From assembly GCF_001904635.1 (NCBI RefSeq), contig NZ_MRCB01000008.1, positions 62,001 to 126,000 of the forward strand: a stretch of DNA of 64,000 nt, given 5' to 3'. Origin of the DNA: Hydrococcus rivularis NIES-593. Lineage in GTDB: Bacteria; Cyanobacteriota; Cyanobacteriia; Cyanobacteriales; Microcystaceae. Both the position numbers and the translations under genes were made by a program. Under the pieces are notes generated by a model that saw only the letters and a program-made list of their open reading frames with translations, made no database searches and was not told where the DNA came from. Below, piece by piece: positions 28,182 to 35,800 of the stretch (positions are counted from its first letter, which is position 1; every line of letters starts with the position of its first letter).

Positions 28182-28445
28182 ATGAGCCTAACCATCGAAC
28201 AAGACTTAAAAGAATACTTGGACAGATTTGAGCAAAAGCTAGATAAGCTTGAGCAAAAAATAGACAAGGTTGATGAAAAGGTAGATAAATTAAACATCGA
28301 TATGGCAACGGTGAAAACCAAGATCGATGGACTCGACAAACGAATGGAAAATCAAGAATTCCTGAGTCGAGGAGTATTAATTGGTTTGATCGTCGCTATT
28401 CTCGGTGGACTTGCTAAGCTGTTCGGACTCATCGGTAATCCTTAA
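28182..28445 (+). CDS. Small coiled-coil protein with a C-terminal membrane helix
   Basis: This 87-residue protein has about 60 residues of near-perfect heptad pattern (repeated LDKLEQKIDKV, VDEKVDKLN), predicted to form a coiled coil. A single hydrophobic helix follows (SRGVLIGLIVAILGGLAKLFGL, cut here: about residues 63-84). The layout resembles XhlA/holin-like or hypothetical cyanobacterial membrane proteins, but I do not recognise a function. The coding frame begins with ATG after CTCTC, without a clear Shine-Dalgarno. It is a solitary gene in an accessory stretch between the glycan operon and the HMA2-like gene. Confidence 0.65.
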   Translation: MSLTIEQDLKEYLDRFEQKLDKLEQKIDKVDEKVDKLNIDMATVKTKIDGLDKRMENQEFLSRGVLIGLIVAILGGLAKLFGLIGNP

Positions 28446-28521
28446 TATCCATTGTGACTCTTCTTTTTCGACGCGATCGCTACGGGAAATCGGCTAATAT
28501 ATAACTTACTACTTATATAAG

Positions 28522-28550
28522 ACCATTTCTAAAAAAGAACGCTACAGATG
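28522..28550. repeat. 29-bp dispersed repeat, copy 1
   Basis: These 29 bases are identical to positions 43679-43707 in the same orientation; the flanking bases differ on both sides. The core AGAACGCTACAG recurs a third time as TAGAACGCTACAG near 48268. It lies between genes in all three places. It may be the end of a small mobile repeat; the nature is inferred. Confidence 0.6.
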
Positions 28551-28669
28551 CTCAAGGAAAAAGCCTTACACACAGAACTGCTGACTAATTGCCAACCGAC
28601 GCGGATTCTCACGAAGTGGAGGAGCATCGGCGAATTGGTAGAAGATATTTCGCTTACTGAACCTAGAAT

Positions 28670-28846
28670 GACAAAATAGACTTTTGGGATGTTCTCTTAG
28701 GTGGCGAGAACGACATAACTAGGCAAGCGTGCGTTCTACTACTCAACCACACAGGAAAATCTGAATCCTCTAATTCGTTAGAACGCTTAACGTTTACGGA
28801 CAACAGCTTAGATATCGAGAATACTGAAACCAGAAAATTTGATTGA
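28670..28846 (+). pseudogene. Possible gene remnant of unknown family
   Basis: A 58-codon open stretch without its own start (begins DKIDFWDVLLGGEND) reads like protein and ends at TGA 28844-28846. The frame just upstream is different and closes at a TAG (28677-28679), so this may be the tail of a gene broken by a frameshift or deletion. The reading upstream (28548-28679, 43 codons from ATG) is unconvincing. No family is recognised. The whole 28446-28955 interval contains no intact gene. Confidence 0.3.
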
Positions 28847-28955
28847 GTTTTGTGTAAATAGCAACCAAATTACTGGCAAAACCATCTAAAATCAAATTAG
28901 GGTTAAGTAAAGTTTAATAAACCATTAACCCATTACATCACCGAGGTATTAGTCA

Positions 28956-29819
28956 ATGGAAGATGTAGAAACATCCCGCTCAAAAGGTGGGTTTGAAGTT
29001 CTGCACGCTGTTGCCAACCGTGTCCGCCTCCGTGCTGTAGACGCAAAGGCTAAAGCAGAATTAAATAATGTAGCGCAACATCTACGACAGCAAAACGGAG
29101 TTCGATCTGTCAGAACAAATGAACAAATAGGGAGTTTGAGCGTTACATTTGAACCAAGCAAACAAACATTATCACAACTCAAGGAAGCCCTTCAACCCTT
29201 TTGTGTTTCCCAAGCGCGAACCGGGTCAGAGAACTTTCCCTGTGAAGCTTTATCGCAAGCTTTTACAGGATTGCGATCGCTCGTTCCCCCTGTCGTCGGA
29301 CTGATGACGACGAGAGGATTGGGAGTGTATGGCTGGCAAGCAATTGCTACCTATTTAATCGCCACAAACTTGACTCGCGAAGCGATCGAAGGCTTCGATC
29401 GCGAATGGCCTGCCAAAGAACGAGAAAAGTCCTCTAGCGCCTACAAAGTCATTCATCAGATTCCCGGACGGATTCGCTTGCACATTCCTCGCATTGCTTG
29501 GGATCGCAACTATGTTGGCCAACTCGATCGCCTAGCCGCAGCAGACAAGAGAATTAAAAGCCTGCGCGTTAATCCCGCTACTGCCACGGTAGTCATCGAC
29601 TACCGTGCCGATACCTCCTTCGATGCATCTGCATTCCTGTCTCAGATTCGGTTTGCTCGCCGGCAAAATCCTACGGCGTCGGTAGAAGAAAAGTCAGACG
29701 ATCGCTCCTTCGAGCATAGCAAGATTGATGAGTCTCCTGAGTCGAACCCGACCCCAGAAGCAACTGAAGCAATCGCATCAACAGCATCAATCTCAGAACC
29801 CCCAAGGCAGCAACGTTAG
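28956..29819 (+). CDS. HMA2-domain protein (heavy-metal-associated-like, no CxxC)
   Basis: This 287-residue protein carries two copies of an HMA_2-type ferredoxin-like domain. The first lies at about residues 14-80 (FEVLHAVANRVRLRA...). The second starts near residue 160 with YKVIHQIPGRIRLHIP and continues LRVNPATATVVIDY. Neither has the metal-binding CxxC. A hydrophobic region between them (about 105-140, LVPPVVGLM...YGWQAIATYLIA) may cross or dip into the membrane. A Ser/Pro/Glu-rich tail follows. In cyanobacteria such proteins accompany heavy-metal P-type ATPases; here the ATPase directly downstream is decayed. The start is the ATG at 28956, and TATTAGTCA precedes it. Confidence 0.72.
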   Translation: MEDVETSRSKGGFEVLHAVANRVRLRAVDAKAKAELNNVAQHLRQQNGVRSVRTNEQIGSLSVTFEPSKQTLSQLKEALQPFCVSQARTGSENFPCEALSQAFTGLRSLVPPVVGLMTTRGLGVYGWQAIATYLIATNLTREAIEGFDREWPAKEREKSSSAYKVIHQIPGRIRLHIPRIAWDRNYVGQLDRLAAADKRIKSLRVNPATATVVIDYRADTSFDASAFLSQIRFARRQNPTASVEEKSDDRSFEHSKIDESPESNPTPEATEAIASTASISEPPRQQR

Positions 29820-29824
29820 AAACG

Positions 29825-30239
29825 ACAAGTCCTTGGTCGCAGTTTAAGTTTAGTGCGCTGACGCTAATGCTGCAATCGATGGCAAATATGCCTCTCAAAC
29901 CAGCTTTAGTGTTTATTTAAATCGTTTTGAAAATAAAAAAGGGGGTGAGATGGTTTAATAGCAACGAACTCAACGACTCCGCTGCCTTAGCTGATGCAGA
30001 CGTGTCCGTATCCTTACGACGGTGTTGATGGCGGGGTTTTGTCGAGGCGATCGCCATTGCCCATTATGCCAAACCAATTGTCTACCAAAATGTGGGAATT
30101 GTCGCGGTTCACAACCTTTCTGGATGAGCGATCGCCACTACCGTAAGACTCAACCCAATGGCAGCAACTTCGATCGACAATGATAGATCGAGCGCGATCG
30201 CGGGAATGGTCTGTGCGCAGCGTTTAACCGTCACTAAGA
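29825..30239 (+). pseudogene. Eroded heavy-metal P-type ATPase remnant
   Basis: One continuous frame contains a piece like the ATPase N-terminal region (29825-29917, includes SALTLMLQSMANMPLKPAL). From 29960 it contains the C-terminal end. The segment NELNDSAALADADVSVSL corresponds to the GDGxNDxxAL hinge. EAIAIAHYAKPIVYQNVG, then NLSG, then LNPMAATSIDN match the last membrane helices of metal P-type ATPases. In-frame stops occur at 29918, after RRC (about 30026) and at NLSG-stop. The phosphorylation motif DKTGT and most of the protein (several hundred residues) are missing. It lies between an HMA2-like gene and a DUF5132 gene, its usual partners. Confidence 0.68.
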
Positions 30240-30258
30240 AATCAATTGGAGGTGTATT

Positions 30259-30558
30259 ATGGCTTTTTTGAAACTCGATGTCGGCGATCTTGTAGAAGAC
30301 TTCGGCCTTCCCGGTCTCGTTATTGGTGCTGGTGTATTACTTCTTGCCCCGATTGCCGGGCCTGCTTGGACAAAGGTGGGTAAACCCATTGCTAAAACAG
30401 CGATCAAAGGGGGAATTGTTGCCTATGAAAAAAGCAAAGGGATTTTTTCAGAAGTACGAGAAGCTTTTGAAGACATCGTTGCCGAAAGTCAAGCCGAACT
30501 CGCTGAAGAAGCCGAGCAAAAGACCATAACAGTCGAAGCTCACTCGGAAGCTGGTTAA
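30259..30558 (+). CDS. DUF5132-type small membrane protein
   Basis: This 99-residue protein has one N-terminal hydrophobic segment (about residues 15-35, GLPGLVIGAGVLLLAPIAGP), a Gly/Lys-rich middle (KVGKPIAKTAIKGGIVAYEKS) and an acidic helical tail. The pattern matches DUF5132, found in cyanobacteria and other bacteria near heavy-metal ATPases. A strong Shine-Dalgarno (GGAGGTG, base 30248 onward) precedes the ATG at 30259. It outlived the ATPase remnant upstream, so its role may not depend on that pump. Function unknown. Confidence 0.75.
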   Translation: MAFLKLDVGDLVEDFGLPGLVIGAGVLLLAPIAGPAWTKVGKPIAKTAIKGGIVAYEKSKGIFSEVREAFEDIVAESQAELAEEAEQKTITVEAHSEAG

Positions 30559-30567
30559 TTTCAGTCC

Positions 30568-30649
30568 GCCAGGAACTTCAGTTCCTGGCTCATAGCTTAA
30601 GTCCTCTTAAGTGGACTTTGGTGATTAGCCCAGAAATTGATTTCTGGGC
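30568..30649. repeat. Triple-hairpin intergenic repeat
   Basis: Three hairpins follow one another: a perfect 10-bp stem with a 2-base loop (30568-30589, arms GCCAGGAACT/AGTTCCTGGC), a 6-bp stem (30599-30618, AAGTCC/GGACTT), and another perfect 10-bp stem with a 2-base loop (30628-30649, GCCCAGAAAT/ATTTCTGGGC). The last is followed by GTTTTAGT and could terminate transcription of the DUF5132 gene. The build looks like a mobile palindromic repeat rather than a simple terminator. Confidence 0.65.
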
Positions 30650-30733
30650 GTTTTAGTGCTTAAGGTGCAATATTTGCGTCTGTTGTTTCTCCCTAGAGAA
30701 ACTAATCAAATTCATCTTGACTGACAAATCTTT

Positions 30734-30841
30734 GCCCCTCATCCCTAAATCCCTTCTCCCACAAGGGGCGAAGGGACTTTAGTCCAAAGTTTTGAGTTGA
30801 AAGCTCCTCTCCCGCTCTGGGAGAGGGGTTGGGGTGAGGGC
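30734..30841. repeat. Long imperfect inverted repeat, C-rich/G-rich arms
   Basis: A C-rich arm (GCCCCTCATCCCTAAATCCC, continuing to CTCCC at 30760) pairs imperfectly with a G-rich arm (GGGAGAGGGG, then GGGGTGAGGGC, ending 30841). The loop of about 60 bases includes the small inverted pair GGGACTTTAGTCC. Elements of this appearance are dispersed between genes in many cyanobacterial genomes. It lies just beyond the stop of the leftward HtrA gene. Confidence 0.55.
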
Positions 30842-30862
30842 GATTTGAGTTTTGTCACTCAA

Positions 30863-32065
30863 CTAGGGTTTGGCCAGCGGTGGCAGTGGTTCGGGTCGTA
30901 CTGTTACTTGCACTGCCTGCCCGTTGCGCAATACTTCAATTGGCAAGTTGTTACCTACGCCATTTTGCTCAAGAGTTTGTATAAGCTCGTCAGCATTAGT
31001 CACGGGACGATTGCCGACCGATTGGATGACATCTCCTGCTCGCAGTCCGGCTCTAGCGGCTGGAGAATTAGGGACGACGCGGGCAATCAGAAGACCTCTA
31101 TCCGCCTCGATGCGGATATCGCTGTTGGGAGCGCTGTTGATTTGTTGTTTTAGTTCGGGTGTTATCGGTAACATCTCTATTCCTAAATAAGGATGTTCCG
31201 CTTTCCCTGTCGAGATTATCTCTTGGGCTATTCTTTGAGCGGTGTTGATTGGAATAGCGAAGCCGATCCCTTGTGCGCCGCCAATAATCGCCGTGTTGAT
31301 GCCAATGACTTGTCCGCGAGCATTGAGCAATGGGCCGCCGGAGTTTCCAGGATTAATAGCGGCATCGGTTTGAATAAAGCCAATCCGTCCGTCGGAAATC
31401 CCTAGAGCGCTAGCAGAGCGTTCTGTTGCACTGACAACGCCGACTGTGACAGTTTCTTGCAATCCCAAAGGATTGCCGATCGCGATCGCCCACTGTCCCG
31501 GTCGTACAGAATCGGAATTAGCTAATTCTACTACTGGCAGATTATCGCCAGGAATTTGCACGACGGCAATATCGGTTACGGGGTCTTTTCCCAGCACTTT
31601 GCCATCAACCGTGCGACCGTCGGAAAACGTTACCGTTACTGTATCGGCATCGCTGACAACATGAGCATTCGTGAGAATTTGACCCTGGGAATTAATGATA
31701 AAGCCAGAGCCAATACCGCGCACCACTCTCTCTTGAGTCTGCGTGGGAAATCTGTCTCCAAAAAATCGCCTGAAGAAGGGATCGTTAAATTCTTCCGGCA
31801 GCGACGGGACTTGAGTTCTGACAGTTCGGGAAGTATTAATTTGAACCACCGCCGGTTGTACTTTTTCGACAACTGCAACCACAAAGTTAGTATCGTCAGC
31901 CGTTGGTGCTAGAGAACGAGCGCTTTGATTTTCTGACTGATCGACCGTTGGAGAGGGAGCGATCGCCGGACGATTTTCTCTTCCCCAATCTATCGTGCAA
32001 CCGCTCAAACTTCCTACTGCGATGCTAAGCAAAGGTAGCAGTAAGTAAGTTATTGGTTTGTTCAT
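30863..32065 (-). CDS. HtrA/Deg-type serine protease, lipoprotein (S1C, PDZ)
   Basis: This is a trypsin-like protease of the DegP/HtrA family for periplasmic protein quality control. A lipoprotein signal (YLLLPLLSIAVGSLSGC, lipobox LSGC) indicates a membrane-anchored protein. The catalytic triad is visible: His in TNAHVV, Asp in DPVTDIAVVQ and Ser in NPGNSGGPL. One C-terminal PDZ domain follows (about residues 290-390, GLLIARVVPNSPAARAGLR). The ATG at 32065 is preferred because it gives a proper signal peptide; a TTG seven codons upstream is unlikely. It is the single gene between two intergenic regions with repeats or little content. Confidence 0.92.
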   Translation of the reverse strand: MNKPITYLLLPLLSIAVGSLSGCTIDWGRENRPAIAPSPTVDQSENQSARSLAPTADDTNFVVAVVEKVQPAVVQINTSRTVRTQVPSLPEEFNDPFFRRFFGDRFPTQTQERVVRGIGSGFIINSQGQILTNAHVVSDADTVTVTFSDGRTVDGKVLGKDPVTDIAVVQIPGDNLPVVELANSDSVRPGQWAIAIGNPLGLQETVTVGVVSATERSASALGISDGRIGFIQTDAAINPGNSGGPLLNARGQVIGINTAIIGGAQGIGFAIPINTAQRIAQEIISTGKAEHPYLGIEMLPITPELKQQINSAPNSDIRIEADRGLLIARVVPNSPAARAGLRAGDVIQSVGNRPVTNADELIQTLEQNGVGNNLPIEVLRNGQAVQVTVRPEPLPPLAKP

Positions 32066-32446
32066 AATCTTTTTTGTTAATACCAATAAATATTAATTTC
32101 TTCTTCTTGAAGTAATTATAACTATTTAGCCAATTTTTTAGCTATCTTGAGAAATCTTTTTTAATCTTGCGATCGCATCCAGGGTCAATCAAAATAAATG
32201 CGATAAATATCTTCATAAAAATAGGCGATCGATCGAAAACAAAATATTTTTACCCATAAGAATTTGGTTTTTCCTACTTTTGAGAAACTTTCAATTCATT
32301 CTTTAGATAGAGGCTAGATCGAAGTTTGTGAGATAAATTAGTCCCTAGAAATAGAGCGGGCGAAGAAATCATGATTGATGATAGCGATCTGACCGGTGTT
32401 TCTAGCCGAACGACCTACCGAGATTAAAGAATGAAAAATAAGAATT
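32066..32446. other. AT-rich intergenic region
   Basis: This 381-bp stretch between two divergently transcribed genes shows no coding sequence and no clear structured element. It should contain the promoters for the leftward protease and the small lipoprotein. HIP1-like CGATCG sites occur near 32168 and 32229. Confidence 0.45.
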
Positions 32447-32581
32447 ATGAAACGAAAATTGGTAAAAAACTTAGTCTATCTGGCTCCCTCTACAGCAGCT
32501 CTAACACTTGTCGCTGGCTGCGATTTTCCAGAAAAAGAATATGAAGAAGACGATCGCTATAGTATCGTCTCAGAGATTTAA
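32447..32581 (+). CDS. Very small predicted lipoprotein (44 residues)
   Basis: An ATG at 32447 opens a 44-codon frame ending TAA at 32581. It starts MKRKLVKNLVYLAPS, has a hydrophobic segment and a lipobox-like VAGC at residues 22-25, followed by an acidic tail (EKEYEEDD). The layout of basic N-region, hydrophobic core and lipobox Cys is what a lipoprotein signal requires; the mature peptide would be only 20 residues. No strong Shine-Dalgarno is seen. No function is proposed. The next 240 bp up to TamB hold no gene. Confidence 0.5.
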   Translation: MKRKLVKNLVYLAPSTAALTLVAGCDFPEKEYEEDDRYSIVSEI

Positions 32582-32821
32582 AAAATTTTAGAATTTTGAT
32601 GCCTAAATTTTCAAGAATTTATGCATAAAAAAGCCAATATTAAATGAAAACGGATATTAGTATCTCTGTCTGCTGCAAGCCAACCTAACTATTGTCTAAG
32701 ATAGATAAAATTATTGAAGTCTTTATAACTCAAACTTTTCGAGATACATCGGTTGATTTTGCCGCTCTAGAGCGATCGCGCAACGAACGGGATACCCAAA
32801 TAATGGTATCGATGATGAGAG

Positions 32822-35800
32822 ATGACTCACTCCTCTAATAACCAACCCGAACCCAATTCTAATCGGCGTTTGTGGCTTCTTCTCTTAAGCCGTACCAGTC
32901 TTGCGATCGGGGGAATTTTGCTAGTGGCGATCGCGGGAGGCGCTTGGTGGGCATGGATATTTATCCACGAAAGACTAGCACCGCTATTAGAAAGAGATCT
33001 CAAGCAATTGCTCGGAAGACCCGTAGAAATTGGGAAAATCGAGCATTTTTCTTTAAATAGTCTGCGATTTAACTCTGCATCTATCCCCGCCACTCCTACC
33101 GATCCGGATCGCTTAGTAGCAAAGGCAGTAGAAGTCAGGTTTGACCTCTGGCAGGTTGTTCTAAACCGAACCTTGCCGCTTAATGTCACATTAATCGAGC
33201 CTGAAATTTACCTCGAACAGGCACAAGACGGTGGTTGGGTTGAGACTGAAATTCAGACCCAAGAAGGGGAGGAAGACCTCATTGAGATTGACTTGCAGAC
33301 GATTCAGGTTCAAAATGCCGACCTAGTGTTAGTACCAACTCCCGAACCCGGTAGACCACAAGGTTCGGTTGCGATCGCACAAGTCAATGGAATCGCTCGA
33401 TTACTCGAACAAGGCGATCGCATTCAGTTTGAAGTTAGCGGTCAACCCACCAGAGGAGGCAAAGTCGCCATCACTGGAGAAACGCGCCCCGATATCGAAC
33501 AAACCGACCTCGCCATCCAAGGGCAAAATGTTCTCGCAAGCGATGTCAGGCGATTAGTCGATTTGCCCGTTGACCCGTTTGGGGGTCGTGCCGACGCTAA
33601 CTTAATCGTACAATTACAACCCGACCCAGAAGACCCCATAATCCTGGGTTGGGTAAGCTTGAATAGCGTCACTGTCCAAATTGAAAATCTTCCCCAAGCA
33701 TTCAGCAATACTCAAGGGAGACTGCTATTCCAATCGGGTCAGAATATAGTCCTAGAAAACGTTTCTACGCGCTATGGCAGAATTCCGGTTCGAGTTGAGG
33801 GGGTCATCAATCCCCTCAAGGGTTATAACCTCTCAGGTAACGTACAAGCCGTTAGCGTCAAAAACGTTTTGGATACTTTGGATGTCGATCTGCCATTTCC
33901 TACGGCTGGAACGGTTAGAGCCGATCTTCGTTTGCAAGGCGCGATCGCACGACCGATTTTAACCGGAACCGCTAGCACGATCCAAACCGCGACCGTCGAT
34001 CGCGTTGAATTTAGTAACATTCGCACTCGCTTTCGCCTGGTACCAGAGCAGCTTATCTTTGCTAGCATTCAAGGGACTCCTACCGTAGGAGGTCAGGTAA
34101 CTGGCAGCGGTCGGCTTAACCTAGAAGGTCAAAACGAACTCGTTTTGAATTTTCAAGCGAGGAATGTTCCAGGAAATGCGATCGCGCGAGAGTATGGCAC
34201 CTCACCCCCGTTTACTATCGGCAATGTATCGGGAACGGCACAGATTGCGGGAACTCCTGGCAACATACAAACTCTAGCCCAATTGCGAGCGCCCGAAGCC
34301 ACCTATCCCGGCACGGCGCAAGTTGTTATTACTAATGAGGGAACGACTCTAATCCGGGATGCGATTTTCCAGGTGGCAGGCGGTAGAGTGACAGGTAACG
34401 GTCAAATTGTCGATGGTCAGTTTCAAGCCGTCGTCAATGCTTCTGGCGTAGCATTAAACCAGTTTTCTCAGGATTTGCGGGGGCGATTTAGCGCCGATCT
34501 GCGTTTAGAAGGAACTTCATTCGCTCCCTCAGACATTCGAGCGCAAGGACGGGTGGGCTTTTCCCAAGGATTAGCCATAATCGAGCGACCGATAACGGCA
34601 CAAGTCAGGTGGAACGGTCAGCAAATTATCGTTGACAACGCAACTGCGCCAGGATTTAATGCCAATGGAAAGGTCGCCGTTCGGTTAGAGGGAGCAGAAG
34701 CCCCCCAAATCGTAGGCTTCAATCTCAATGTACGAGCAGAGGATTACAACCTGCCAGACCTTGGATTGAACCTTCCTGGGAATACAGTGCTGGCAGGTGC
34801 AGCAGATTTTACAGGACAAGTAACGGGATCTCCAGACGCTCCCAATGCTGTTGGCAATATTTGGCTACAAAACCTCAGAGTCAACGATTTAGCATTCGAG
34901 TCAGTTTTAACGGGAAGATTAAATTATCAAGCACGACAGCGCACAGAACTCCAGGTGGCGGGAAGACAAGATCGAATTGCCTTCGTTCTCGACCCCGAAA
35001 ACCGTCCGACTCAATTCTTTGTCCGACGGAATGAGGCGGTGGCAGTTGGCAGAACTGAAGACGAAAATCTAATCGTTAATCTCGAAGATTTTCCCATCGC
35101 GGTACTCAGGAACGCGATTCCTGGCGATGTTTTACAAAACATTGAACCGATTGCTGGGGATATCTCCGGGAACTTAGCTATCGATTTAGCAGAGGATATA
35201 GCCGAGTCTACTGTTGTAGCAGATATCGCGATCGCGCAACCCAGAGTAGTCCCAATCGCAGCTGACGCATTCCGAGGGCGCATCCGTTATGAAGATGGCG
35301 ATTTGACGTTGAGAGAGGCTCAATTGCAACGGGGTGAGAGTCGTATCGCTCTAACTGGCGATTTGCAGGCTGGGCAAGCTTTTCAATTCCAAATTAACTT
35401 AGACTCTGCCAGAATCGAAAATGTCTTACAAACGCTAGGTTTATTTGATTATCAAGATATAGTAACCGGGTTAGAACCCACAGAACTGGCGGGAGCAGAA
35501 ATCCTTCAAAATCTATCTGTCGGTTTGCCCAATGCCCCCGTACTCGATCGACTGCGTCGGTTCTCGGAAATTCAAGCTCTGCTAGCACGACAGCGCCAAC
35601 GGCGACAAGAGCCAACCATCCCTGCATTGGCAGAATTGAACGGCATCATCAATGGAAAGATTACTGTTTCCGGCTCCCTAGAGCCGGGATTGCAGCCAGC
35701 GTTTAACGTCAGTTTCGATCTCCTCGGTACTGATTGGCTATGGGGCGAATACACGATTGACGAGATAGTTGCTCAAGGGACTTATGATAATGGCGCTTTG

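Noticed and set aside
30797-31153. Open frame reading rightward over the inverted repeat and the HtrA gene end
   Set aside because: It begins in the repeat and runs antisense to a clearly real protease gene.
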